Assembly: GCA_902727995.1 (NCBI GenBank)
Contig: CACVAZ010000117.1
Location: forward strand, 1-33,326
Direction: 5' to 3'
DNA length: 33,326 nucleotides
Origin: an uncultured Sulfurovum sp.
GTDB taxonomy: Bacteria; Campylobacterota; Campylobacteria; Campylobacterales; Sulfurovaceae
Part shown: in pieces, positions 1-8,892 of the stretch
Numbering within the stretch: position 1 is the first letter of the stretch
Layout: every line of letters begins with the position of its first letter
The notes under the pieces: model-generated
Databases searched by the model: none
What the model was told of the DNA's origin: nothing
What the model saw: only the letters and a program-made list of their open reading frames with translations
Program-made: the position numbers and the translations under genes

Positions 1-615
1 TCGGATAATCTTTTGTATGATGGCAGCACTTTAAATGATCAAAACTTAGAAGATAAACGTTATTATTTACGTTTAGAGTATTTTACCTATGTTAAAGATA
101 CTTTTAATTTAAACCTTGGTGGAGGGGTTCGTTTTCGTGATGCTAACTTGGTTCCATATCTTAACATTAACTCAAAATATGAACTTTACAATCAAGATAA
201 GCATAAATCTCAACTACTGAATAGATTCCGTTATTACAGTGATGGTGAAATTGAAAATAATTTTGAACTAGACGTTTTATATACACTTTATAAACATTTG
301 TATTTAACTTGGAATAATAATTTTTATTATAGTAATAAGCATGAGTTTGAAACACTTTTTGATGACTTATCTTTGGTTTATATTCTTAATGAAAAACAAC
401 GAGCGACATTTGGTTTGGGTATATCTTCTAGTGTTGAGAAATTTGAACATTTAGAGGTTAATTACTATTCTTTATACTCATCATTTCATCATTTATTTTA
501 TAAAAATTTGGTTTATTATGAACTTTCTCCTTCAATTTTGAAACGAAATATTAATGATTTTAAAACATCGTATCGTTTTTTAGTTAATTTTGGTATTTAT
601 TTCAAAAGTGAATAA
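1..615 (+). CDS. C-terminal part of a putative outer-membrane beta-barrel-like protein (5' truncated by window)
   Basis: Frame 1 is open from base 1, so the listed TTG start at 13 is probably not real; alternating aromatic/polar strand pattern (YYLRLEYFTYV, LNLGGGVRFRD, YRFLVNFGIYFKSE); stop at 613-615. Confidence 0.5.
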   Translation, partial: SDNLLYDGSTLNDQNLEDKRYYLRLEYFTYVKDTFNLNLGGGVRFRDANLVPYLNINSKYELYNQDKHKSQLLNRFRYYSDGEIENNFELDVLYTLYKHLYLTWNNNFYYSNKHEFETLFDDLSLVYILNEKQRATFGLGISSSVEKFEHLEVNYYSLYSSFHHLFYKNLVYYELSPSILKRNINDFKTSYRFLVNFGIYFKSE

Positions 616-654
616 ATACTTCTTTTGGTTATAATTTCAGAAAAAAAGAGAAAA

Positions 655-1626
655 ATGAATTTACAATCATTTGAAGTTGAGTCTTCTGGAAGATTAGACA
701 AAATTTTAACAGACATCTTAGGTGAGAGCCGAAATCAAGTAGAACAGCTGATTAAAGAAGGTTTGGTTAAGGTGAATGGTAAAGAAGTTTTAAAAACAGG
801 AAAAAAACTTATACTTGGGGATAGAGTAGAATATGTTTTTAAAGAAGTTATTCCTAAAGTAGCAGTGATTATAGACTTTGATGTTGAGATTATTTATGAA
901 GATGATACCATGATGGTAGTTAATAAACCAGCAGGTTTAGTCGTTCACCCAGCTCCTTCTGTAAAGGAAGCTACCTTAGTTGATTGGTTAGTACATAAAG
1001 GGGTTTCTCTTTCAACTATTTCAGGTGAAGAACGTCATGGTATTGTACATAGAATAGATAAAAATACCACGGGTGCTTTGGTCATTGCTAAGACCAATGA
1101 AGCCCATCAAAAATTGAGTGAACAACTAGAAGATAAAAGTATGGGACGGTATTATTTAGCCCTCATTGATTATCCTTTAAAAGAGTCAGGTATCCTTGAA
1201 AAACCAATTGGACGAAATCCCAACAATAGACTTAAAATGGATGTCGTATTAAAGGGTAAAGAGGCAAAATCAGCTTTTTATAAATTGACTGAAACAAGAA
1301 AGCAAATAGAGTTAATTGCTGTTAAACTTTTTACAGGGCGTACCCATCAAATTAGAGTACACTTGGAGAGTTTAGGACGGCATATCTTAGGAGATGATTT
1401 ATATGGATTTAAGAGCAAAAAAGATACAATCAAAAGAGTTTATTTACATGCATATAAGTTATATTTAAGACATCCTTCATCGGGGAAAAAGATGGAGTTT
1501 GTAGCTCCCCTTTTTGGAGACATGCAAAATTATATAGATAAAGAATTTAAAGAAGGAGAAGTTCATGAAAAAATTAACCCAAATCGCATTAACAGCTATT
1601 TTACTACTCTTAATCACAGGTTGTAA
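655..1626 (+). CDS. rluD: RluA/RluD-family 23S rRNA pseudouridine synthase with N-terminal S4 domain
   Basis: S4-like N-terminus (SGRLDKILTDILGESRNQVEQLIKEGLVKVNGKEV), RluA motif HGIVHRIDKNTTGALVIAKT, C-terminal GRTHQIRVHLESLGRHILGDDLYG; ATG at 655 is a more likely start than the listed start at 625. Confidence 0.9.
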   Translation: MNLQSFEVESSGRLDKILTDILGESRNQVEQLIKEGLVKVNGKEVLKTGKKLILGDRVEYVFKEVIPKVAVIIDFDVEIIYEDDTMMVVNKPAGLVVHPAPSVKEATLVDWLVHKGVSLSTISGEERHGIVHRIDKNTTGALVIAKTNEAHQKLSEQLEDKSMGRYYLALIDYPLKESGILEKPIGRNPNNRLKMDVVLKGKEAKSAFYKLTETRKQIELIAVKLFTGRTHQIRVHLESLGRHILGDDLYGFKSKKDTIKRVYLHAYKLYLRHPSSGKKMEFVAPLFGDMQNYIDKEFKEGEVHEKINPNRINSYFTTLNHRL

Positions 1627-2248
1627 TCCAACGACAATGTTAAATAATGAGCAATTAGACCCCTCATTACCAAAGTTAAATGATGTAAAAGCCATACCTA
1701 GTAATACTTCTGTTGCCTTTGAATGGCAATCATTGGCACAACAAGGGATTACTGGTTTAAATATTTATAGAACTGATATTAATGAATATGTTAACAGTCC
1801 AACCAAACAACTAAATAAAATTGCTACGGTACATAATCGTTTTGCAACGCATTATGTCGATACGAAGTTAAAGCAAGGTAGCTCATATACTTATACCTTT
1901 ACTACTGTAAAAAATGGTTTTGAATCAAGCCATGGACAGGTTATTAATGTAAAGACATTAGCAGCATTTGATTCCATAACTTTTTTTCAAGGTTTTCAGA
2001 AAACTCAAAATACCATTAAATTGATTTGGAGACCCCATGCAAATGAAAAAGTTAGTTGGTATAGAGTTGAAAGATCTGTGAATGCAGGAGAATGGAAATG
2101 GGTGGGTACGGTTAAAGAGCGTATGATGTCTGAATATATTGATACGAGTATTATTCCTGGTAATTCATATACTTATCGTATTATTGCTATTGGTTATGAT
2201 CATAGCTTTTCAAAGTCAAGCACCAATATTTCTATTCAATCTAGGTAA
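1565..2248 (+). CDS. Fibronectin type III-like lipoprotein, resembling the Campylobacter FlpA locus by position
   Basis: Signal peptide and lipobox MKKLTQIALTAILLLLITGC; two Fn3-like repeats (VAFEWQSLAQQGITGLNIYRT..SYTYTFTTV and IKLIWRPHANEKVSWYRVERS..SYTYRIIAIG); AAGGAG upstream of ATG. Confidence 0.8.
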   Translation: MKKLTQIALTAILLLLITGCNPTTMLNNEQLDPSLPKLNDVKAIPSNTSVAFEWQSLAQQGITGLNIYRTDINEYVNSPTKQLNKIATVHNRFATHYVDTKLKQGSSYTYTFTTVKNGFESSHGQVINVKTLAAFDSITFFQGFQKTQNTIKLIWRPHANEKVSWYRVERSVNAGEWKWVGTVKERMMSEYIDTSIIPGNSYTYRIIAIGYDHSFSKSSTNISIQSR

Positions 2249-2256
2249 GGTAGTTA

Positions 2257-3438
2257 ATGCCTCATATTACCGTTAAACCTTTTGATACTTCATGTATTAA
2301 AAAAGGTAACTATACTAAAAATACAGAAGTACTTTTTAAAGCAGAAGATAACTTTTCTTCTGATGAATTAATCGCTATTAATCATGGTCATGAAAATTTT
2401 TTATTATGTTTAAAAAAGAATCCAAAGTCATGGTTATTAAAATATGATAAAGTAACACGACCATTAAAAGTAAATTTACTTAAACAAGGTATTGCTGATG
2501 TTTCTACAGGATTAAATCTAGAAGTTTTACAGTCAAATATTACTATTCATCCAACAAAATTAACACCTTCAAGTGAATATGAAAAAAGTATTGAAGATTT
2601 TACAAATATTGAATTTCCTTTTCCCTCAGTAGCTATTGAGGTTGGTTTTGGTTCAGGTAAACATTTACTTTATCAAGCTATAAAAAATCCCAATCGACTT
2701 TTTATAGGTATTGAAATTCATACCCCCTCAGCTGCACAAGTGTTAAAACAGATAGAGATTTTAGGGCTAAAGAACATTTGGGTTGTCAACTATGATGCAC
2801 GGTTACTTTTAGAGATGATACCTTCCAATACTTGTCATCAAATTTTTGTACATTTCCCTGTACCATGGGATAAAAAACCTCATAGACGGGTGATATCACC
2901 TTCCTTTTTAGAAGAGTCGATGCGTGTTTTAGAAGTGAAAGGAAGACTTGAACTTAGGACAGATTCACCAAAATATTTTTGGTATTCTATGGAAACTTTT
3001 TTAGGAGATACCGTTAGTAAAACGGCTGTAGAGATTCGTAAAAATGAAGCTTTAGACATAACTTCTAAGTATGAAGCAAGATGGCTTCGACAAGAAAAAG
3101 ATATTTATGATGTTTATGTAACATGTCGCGAAGCATCTGAAACTAGAGTCTTAGATTTTGATTTTTCTTTTAAAGAACTTGTTTATAAAAAAGAACTTTT
3201 AGAGAAAATATCTTATAAGCCTGAACTTTTTGATGGATTTTTCATTCATTTTGAACGTTTGTTTAAAATAGGAGATGAGGCTATTTTAATTAAACTAGCC
3301 TTTGGTAGTTTTGATAGACCAGAACATAAATATATTTATTTAGACAAGCTTCAATCATATTATTTTAATAGCAGTCCTGTAAAAACACTAACCAATCATA
3401 AAACGCATCTAAAAATTATGGAGTATTTAAATGTCTAA
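2257..3438 (+). CDS. trmB: tRNA (guanine-N7-)-methyltransferase, long form
   Basis: SAM-binding EVGFGSGKHLLYQAIKNPNRLFIGIEIHTPS and TrmB-like IFVHFPVPWDKKPHRRVISPSFLEE..LRTDSPKYFWY; upstream of ftsEX. Confidence 0.88.
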   Translation: MPHITVKPFDTSCIKKGNYTKNTEVLFKAEDNFSSDELIAINHGHENFLLCLKKNPKSWLLKYDKVTRPLKVNLLKQGIADVSTGLNLEVLQSNITIHPTKLTPSSEYEKSIEDFTNIEFPFPSVAIEVGFGSGKHLLYQAIKNPNRLFIGIEIHTPSAAQVLKQIEILGLKNIWVVNYDARLLLEMIPSNTCHQIFVHFPVPWDKKPHRRVISPSFLEESMRVLEVKGRLELRTDSPKYFWYSMETFLGDTVSKTAVEIRKNEALDITSKYEARWLRQEKDIYDVYVTCREASETRVLDFDFSFKELVYKKELLEKISYKPELFDGFFIHFERLFKIGDEAILIKLAFGSFDRPEHKYIYLDKLQSYYFNSSPVKTLTNHKTHLKIMEYLNV

Positions 3439-4105
3439 TGTTATAGCAGCGAATAATTTAACGCTCTCTTATGATAATGAAGATGTAATTATTAAGAATG
3501 CAAATTTTTCCATTAAAAAGGGTGATTTTGTTTTTATAACGGGTCCTAGTGGTTCAGGTAAATCTACACTTCTTAAATCTTTTTATGGAAATCTCTCGAT
3601 AGATGATGGCTCTTTGGTTGTTGGTGGTTTAGACATGGTTAATATTAAAAAAGATAAATTACAAGAACTTAGAAGCCATTTGGGAATCGTTTTTCAAGAT
3701 TATCGTCTCATCAATGAATGGACAGTTGAAAAAAATGTGGTTTTACCTTTGTGGATTTCAGGTTATTCAGAAGATGTTCAAACGACACAAGCTGAGCGAC
3801 TTTTACACCATGTAAAACTCTCAGGAAAAGAGAAAAAATACCCAATGGAACTTTCTGGTGGAGAGCAACAAAGAGTGGGTGTGGCACGTGCTTTAGCAAA
3901 AAACCCTTTTCTTATTTTAGCCGATGAACCAACAGGTAACCTTGATGAATATTCTTCAAATGTTATTTGGGATTTAATGGAAAATGCTTGTCATCAGTTA
4001 GATACAACGGTCGTTGTGGTCACGCACCACATTCCTGTGGTATTTAACATTCCTTACCGACATTTTACAATCGATGAAAATGGGAGTGTTTATGAAATTC
4101 ATTAA
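3431..4105 (+). CDS. ftsE: Cell division ABC transporter ATP-binding protein FtsE
   Basis: Walker [10 protein letters not shown], signature [19 protein letters not shown], Walker [13 protein letters not shown]; followed by FtsX-like gene. Confidence 0.88.
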   Translation: MSNVIAANNLTLSYDNEDVIIKNANFSIKKGDFVFITGPSGSGKSTLLKSFYGNLSIDDGSLVVGGLDMVNIKKDKLQELRSHLGIVFQDYRLINEWTVEKNVVLPLWISGYSEDVQTTQAERLLHHVKLSGKEKKYPMELSGGEQQRVGVARALAKNPFLILADEPTGNLDEYSSNVIWDLMENACHQLDTTVVVVTHHIPVVFNIPYRHFTIDENGSVYEIH

Positions 4106-4901
4106 AACACATATTTCATTAATTTTTCCGTTAGTTGCTATTTTACTTGGCTTGGAATTTTTCATTGTTTTTGACCGTACAACAGACAGTTTTGAGAAGA
4201 GCTTACAAAATGGTTATAGCATGATGGTTGTTTCTAAAAATGAGATGAGCATTGATGACTTTAAAGCGTGGGATGAACACATAGAACAAGTAATTGAGCT
4301 TGAAAAAAACAAAATTTTAGAACGTTTAGACATGAATAAAGATGAGGTAAAGAAAAAAAAATTTGCAGCTTCTTTACCAAATTTTTATTCTTTAAAACTT
4401 GATGAATATGTAACGGTTTCAGAACTAGAAGGTGTTAAATCAAATTTAGAAAAATCCGAAAATATTTTAAGTATTGAAAATTTTCATTCATCTTATCAGT
4501 CAAAATATGAGTTATTTTCTTTTATTAAATTAGCTTTTCAAACCTTTATTATTTTTATGTCCATCATTGGTTTCTTTTTAATTGTTAAACAGATGGAAGT
4601 TTGGAATTTTTTACATGCCCAACGTATGAAAATTATGGAGATATTTGGTGCTTCACTTTTTTTAAGATCTAAAGTTTTGATAAATATGGCATTTATCGAT
4701 GCTGTAATTTCAGCACTAATAACTTCTACTATTTTTTATGCCATTCAAAATATTTGGGTGAGAGGTAGTCAAATGGAAATATTAAAAGATAATGTGGAAG
4801 CAATGTTCTCTTTTAGCGATGTTATTATTTTATTAGTTGCCTCAATAGTAGTAGTAATGATTGCAGTTTATTTGGTTGTTGTCAATGTAAAGGAAGAGTA
4901 G
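4092..4901 (+). CDS. ftsX: Cell division protein FtsX-like permease
   Basis: N-terminal TM, extracytoplasmic loop, three C-terminal TMs; directly after ftsE. ATG at 4092 ([12 protein letters not shown]) preferred over listed 4014 start, which lies deep in ftsE. Confidence 0.82.
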   Translation: MKFIKTHISLIFPLVAILLGLEFFIVFDRTTDSFEKSLQNGYSMMVVSKNEMSIDDFKAWDEHIEQVIELEKNKILERLDMNKDEVKKKKFAASLPNFYSLKLDEYVTVSELEGVKSNLEKSENILSIENFHSSYQSKYELFSFIKLAFQTFIIFMSIIGFFLIVKQMEVWNFLHAQRMKIMEIFGASLFLRSKVLINMAFIDAVISALITSTIFYAIQNIWVRGSQMEILKDNVEAMFSFSDVIILLVASIVVVMIAVYLVVVNVKEE

Positions 4902-6110
4902 ATGAAATTTTTTCTTTATATTGTTCTCTCTTTTTCTCTTCTATTTCCTGCTTCAGTGGAGAGTAAAATTAAACAAAGTAAAAGAGCATTAAATTCTAAA
5001 AAAACTGAATACAAAAAAATGGACAGAGAGCTTTCCTCGGTGGCTAGAAAGATAGAAGCTGCAAAGCAAGAGCAAAAAAAATTAGAGTCTAAACTTTTTC
5101 TTTTATCTCAAAATATTAAAAATAATGAAGTTATTTTTACGACCTTACAAAAAGAAGATAAAAAATATGCTAATAGTTTAATAGAATTTAATTCTAAGAT
5201 TGAGAAAAAGCAAAAGAAGTTTTTAGAACTTGTTTCAAAAAACTTTTCACTAGCCTTGGCACTTGAAGAACTCAATCAACCAACGACAGACTCGGTTATG
5301 ATGAAAGAAGCGTATAAGCTCTATGAAAAGAAAAACAGTGAAGAAATTTCTAAACTAACTAAAGATATTGAATTTTTGAATTCTAAAAAAAATATTTTAA
5401 AAACTAAGAAAGAAAACATTCAAAAAGCAATTGCTGTTTACCAAATTGAACGTGAAGAGTATAGAAGTAAGAAAGAAGAACAAGATAAATTGCTTAGTAA
5501 CCTAGCAAGAGACAGAGCCATTTATAAAAAACGTTTTGATAAAATTAGAGCGAGTAGAAAAAGTTTAGAAAGAAAGTTGGCTAAATTAAAAATTATTAAA
5601 CGTTCAAATGACAAGGCAGCCAATGAAGCTAAGATAGCTAAGGCAAAAAGAATAGCTAGAGCAAGTGTTCAGTCCAATACTAAAGCACCTAGAATCATAG
5701 CAACACCTCCTAGTGTAAAATATCAAGGTGGTAAAACCATCTCTCCGTTAAAAGGTGCAAGACTTATTAAAAAATTTGGTACTTATATAGACCCAATTTA
5801 TAAGTTCAAAATTTTTAATAAATCCATTACTTTAAAAGCACCACATGTTGGTTCAAAAGTACGTTCGGTACTTGCTGGGAAAGTAGTATTTGCAGAAAAT
5901 TCAGGAGGCATGTTAGGAAAAGTTGTCATCGTTGAACATGCAAATAATATGCACACTATTTATGCAAAACTTTCACGTTTAGCTCCAGGGATACATGTAG
6001 GAAAAAGACTTTCACATGGTACTATCATTGGTAAAGTAGATAAGAGTCTTATGTTTGAGGTAACAAAGAGTAATAAACATATGAACCCCTTGAAGTTGAT
6101 TAGCTTATAA
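4902..6110 (+). CDS. EnvC-like murein hydrolase activator: signal peptide, coiled coil, C-terminal LytM/M23-like domain
   Basis: Signal peptide, long coiled coil, LytM-like KAPHVGSKVRSVLAGKVVFAENSGGMLGKVVIVEHANNMHTIYAKLSRLAPGIHVGKRLSHGTIIGKV; adjacent to ftsEX. Confidence 0.82.
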   Translation: MKFFLYIVLSFSLLFPASVESKIKQSKRALNSKKTEYKKMDRELSSVARKIEAAKQEQKKLESKLFLLSQNIKNNEVIFTTLQKEDKKYANSLIEFNSKIEKKQKKFLELVSKNFSLALALEELNQPTTDSVMMKEAYKLYEKKNSEEISKLTKDIEFLNSKKNILKTKKENIQKAIAVYQIEREEYRSKKEEQDKLLSNLARDRAIYKKRFDKIRASRKSLERKLAKLKIIKRSNDKAANEAKIAKAKRIARASVQSNTKAPRIIATPPSVKYQGGKTISPLKGARLIKKFGTYIDPIYKFKIFNKSITLKAPHVGSKVRSVLAGKVVFAENSGGMLGKVVIVEHANNMHTIYAKLSRLAPGIHVGKRLSHGTIIGKVDKSLMFEVTKSNKHMNPLKLISL

Positions 6111-6129
6111 AAAGAAGGGAGTTTTATAA
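6105..6129. terminator. AT-only inverted repeat shared by convergent EnvC-like and DUF445 genes (possible bidirectional terminator)
   Basis: TTATAAAA-(AGAAGGGAG)-TTTTATAA, 8-bp perfect stem, contains both stop codons. Confidence 0.4.
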
Positions 6130-6849
6130 CAAAAATGAAGACCCCAGTCCAATTAGTCCACCAAAGATACCACCCCAAACGACTAACCATCCTAAATGAG
6201 TATGAATGAGTTCATGTACCAATTCATTGATCATTTGAGGAGTTAATTCATTTAATCGTTTTGTAATAAGTTGATCTACGGTATTTAAAATATCATCATT
6301 GAGTGATGAGTTACTTAGATGATGTTCCATTTGTGTTTTAAAGGCATCTGAACTTACAATGCCCACGACAGCTAATTTAAGCTTTTTAGCAAAAGGTTCT
6401 TTGAGTCCATCTAAGGCTTTTTCTCCACCAAAAAGGTTAAGCATTTCACCGAGTTTTGATTCCATAACACTTTGTTTTAAAGCATAAAAAGCAGGAGAAA
6501 AGTCAGCACTTTCAACCAAAGGGGCAAGATTTATTTTTTTCTCTTCATTTTGAAAGAAAGAAGTCAGTTGCTCTTTGTTGAAAAACTGTTTCATAATCAT
6601 CTCTTTAATAGAAGCTTTAAATTTTTCAAAATTCTCTTCTATCACCCCTGAACCATAAAGAAAAGGAACTTTGTTAAAAAGCATGTAGATGGCTACTTGA
6701 TTGGTAACGGCACCTGAAAAGGCAAAAAGACCAGTGTAGAGAATCGGTTTTGCAATGGGTGCTGTGACTAGTAATCCAATACTTATGAGTGATATGGATA
6801 TTCCATCTGTTATGGTTGCTTTTGAAATAGATTTGTTAAAAAGTTGCAT
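6124..6849 (-). CDS. DUF445-family membrane protein
   Basis: LFAFSGAVTNQVAIYMLFNKVPFLYGSGVI..F..FK..IKEMI and C-terminal HLGWLVVWGGIFGGLIGLGSSF are typical of DUF445/YheB-like proteins. Confidence 0.72.
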   Translation of the reverse strand: MQLFNKSISKATITDGISISLISIGLLVTAPIAKPILYTGLFAFSGAVTNQVAIYMLFNKVPFLYGSGVIEENFEKFKASIKEMIMKQFFNKEQLTSFFQNEEKKINLAPLVESADFSPAFYALKQSVMESKLGEMLNLFGGEKALDGLKEPFAKKLKLAVVGIVSSDAFKTQMEHHLSNSSLNDDILNTVDQLITKRLNELTPQMINELVHELIHTHLGWLVVWGGIFGGLIGLGSSFLL

Positions 6850-7478
6850 TAAAGCTCCAGAATTTTTTCTTTGAGTTTATCTATGCTATGAATGGCATCT
6901 TCATAGTCTGAAAATCCCCAATTTATCATGATATAATCCATTTTTAGAGTGTTAGCAGCCATGAGATCTCGTTCACTGTCCCCTACAAATATGGCATCAC
7001 TTATCTCTAATTTTAAATCTTTTAAATTTTTCTCTAGCATATCAGGAGCTGGTTTACCTCGATTAACATCATCATAACAGGCAATACTTGAAAAATAATC
7101 AAGTATTTTTAAATGCCCTAAGGACTCTAAAGTCGAACCTTTATAAGCATTGGTTGCTATGGCTAGAATATAATTTTTTTCTTTTAATTCTTTTAAGAGA
7201 GCTTCTATACCCTTATATAATTCTAACTCTTTTTCATGATTATCGGTATAGTATTGCGAAAACCATTGTTCATGTTCTTCTGAAAACTCTTCAACTTCAT
7301 AGAAAAAGAGAGCAGGGTTAAGTAATGGGTCATTGACTTTGGTTAAGATAAGCTCTTTGTCTAAGGCTTCTAAGTTTAATTTTGAACGAACATAATTAAT
7401 GGCATTAACAATGGTAATAGAGCTATCGACTAATGTTCCATCCATATCGAATATAATAAGTTTTTTATTGGTTGACAT
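6849..7478 (-). CDS. HAD-superfamily hydrolase (phosphoglycolate phosphatase-like)
   Basis: IIFDMDGTLVDS, motif II IATNAYKG, RGKPAPDML, motif IV FVGDSERDLMAA; TAATG junctions on both sides. Confidence 0.88.
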   Translation of the reverse strand: MSTNKKLIIFDMDGTLVDSSITIVNAINYVRSKLNLEALDKELILTKVNDPLLNPALFFYEVEEFSEEHEQWFSQYYTDNHEKELELYKGIEALLKELKEKNYILAIATNAYKGSTLESLGHLKILDYFSSIACYDDVNRGKPAPDMLEKNLKDLKLEISDAIFVGDSERDLMAANTLKMDYIMINWGFSDYEDAIHSIDKLKEKILEL

Positions 7479-8293
7479 TAGTTTAGTACTCCTATATTTT
7501 CTGAAAATTTAACTTTTTGATTGATTGTTACATTGGGTGTGTAAGCACCCTCTTGACTAAAAAGTAAAATGGTTGATCCCATTTCGAACCAACCAAAGAG
7601 TTCTCCTTTTTCAAGTGTGAGGTTATCGTAAGTATAATGTTGAGGTTCTTTTATTTGTGTGTTGGTATTAATCTTTTCTTCAAAGGTTACAACCATTTTA
7701 CCCACATTTAATGCACCGACTAGAACCATAACAAAAATGTTCTCTTTGTGGTCTCTACACTCTATGATGACGCGTTCATTTTCAATAAAAAGATTCTTTT
7801 TATTTCTTAATAAAGGAAAGTTTACAGGGTAAAGTTTTCCCGGAATATGGGTTAGAGAAATAATAGTTAGTTTATCAGGGGTATGGTAACGATGATAATC
7901 TTTTGGAGAGAGATAAAGATTCACAAACTGACCCCCTTCTACAGCATTACTGGCAACTTTATGATGTTCTCCAAAAAGCTCTATAATATCATATTCCATA
8001 CCTTTTATTTGATATGCTTTTCCCTCACAAATTTCACCAAAATCAGTTACTAATGCATCAGCTGGAGAGATCATAACCTTAGAATCTTTAGTAATTTCTT
8101 TTGGCTTGATAAATGATCTGGTAAATAACTTGTTGAGAGTAGGATAATTTGCTGGAGTATCAAATTCTGTCATGTCTAAACCCATAAGCTTTACATAACT
8201 ATTGTTAATAAACTTTTGTACAGGCTTGGAAAAAGGTTTTGAGGCAAATTTGCCAAAAGCACTTGAAATGAGAGAGGAATAGTGTTTTTTCAT
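7478..8293 (-). CDS. psd: Phosphatidylserine decarboxylase proenzyme
   Basis: SPADALVTDFGEI, LSPKDYHRYHTP, VGALNVGKM, C-terminal FEMGSTILLF pyruvoyl cleavage motif (GST). Confidence 0.93.
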   Translation of the reverse strand: MKKHYSSLISSAFGKFASKPFSKPVQKFINNSYVKLMGLDMTEFDTPANYPTLNKLFTRSFIKPKEITKDSKVMISPADALVTDFGEICEGKAYQIKGMEYDIIELFGEHHKVASNAVEGGQFVNLYLSPKDYHRYHTPDKLTIISLTHIPGKLYPVNFPLLRNKKNLFIENERVIIECRDHKENIFVMVLVGALNVGKMVVTFEEKINTNTQIKEPQHYTYDNLTLEKGELFGWFEMGSTILLFSQEGAYTPNVTINQKVKFSENIGVLN

Positions 8294-8324
8294 TAAAGTT
8301 GTTCTTTCTTAGTTAATTGATGAC

Positions 8325-8330
8325 ATTATA
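8325..8330 (-). promoter_or_regulatory. Putative -10 box (TATAAT) for psd operon
   Basis: attata on + strand reads TATAAT on - strand, about 30 nt upstream of psd ATG. Confidence 0.45.
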
Positions 8331-8396
8331 TCAATAATAACACAAAAAAAATTTAATGAATTTTTCTAAACTCTTTATCATTTTTTGGGAAAACGC

Positions 8397-8402
8397 TATA
8401 AT
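8397..8402 (+). promoter_or_regulatory. Putative -10 box (TATAAT) for lptA operon
   Basis: gcTATAATggcg, 25 nt upstream of the preferred lptA ATG (8428). Confidence 0.55.
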
Positions 8403-8427
8403 GGCGAAAAAACAGGGTATATTTTAT

Positions 8428-8892
8428 ATGAAACGATTTTTTATATTATTTATTTTTCTTTATACTATGAATCTAATGGCTGATATTGTTGATATTAAAG
8501 CTGACCACTTTTATGCTAATGATATTAATCATGAAGCTTATTTTGAAGGTAATGCAAAAATTAAACAAGGTGCTAATGAATTTAATGCTTCTAAAATAAC
8601 GGTTTTCTTTAATGATAAGAAAAAGGCTGAAAAATACATTGCTAAAGGAAAAGTCAATTTTGACTTGACAGAGAATAGAGTTCACTATGCAGGTAAAACA
8701 AATAGTGTGACTTATTCTCCTAAAAATTCAAAATATTTTTTTGAAGGGGATGTTATTTTAAAAGACCTAACCAATAATCGTTTGATTAAAGCTGAATCTG
8801 TCTCTTTAGATTTAAAGACAGGCTTAGCCGATATTAAGGGTAAATCAAAAAAACCAGTCCATTTTAGATTTGAAATTGAGGATAGAAAATAA
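8428..8892 (+). CDS. lptA: LPS transport periplasmic protein LptA-like
   Basis: Signal peptide MKRFFILFIFLYTMNLMA, OstA-like DIKADHFYANDINHEAYFEGNAKIKQGANEFNASKITVFF; start moved from listed 8356 because that ORF start lies upstream of the -10 box. Confidence 0.75.
   Translation: MKRFFILFIFLYTMNLMADIVDIKADHFYANDINHEAYFEGNAKIKQGANEFNASKITVFFNDKKKAEKYIAKGKVNFDLTENRVHYAGKTNSVTYSPKNSKYFFEGDVILKDLTNNRLIKAESVSLDLKTGLADIKGKSKKPVHFRFEIEDRK

Noticed and set aside
167-355. Minus-strand ORF in the beta-barrel gene
   Set aside because: Antisense to the sense ORF, biased composition, no domain or RBS
4014-4105. Long overlap between ftsE and ftsX (ORF track start 4014)
   Set aside because: The internal ATG at 4092 gives the normal FtsX N-terminus; the real overlap is about 14 bp
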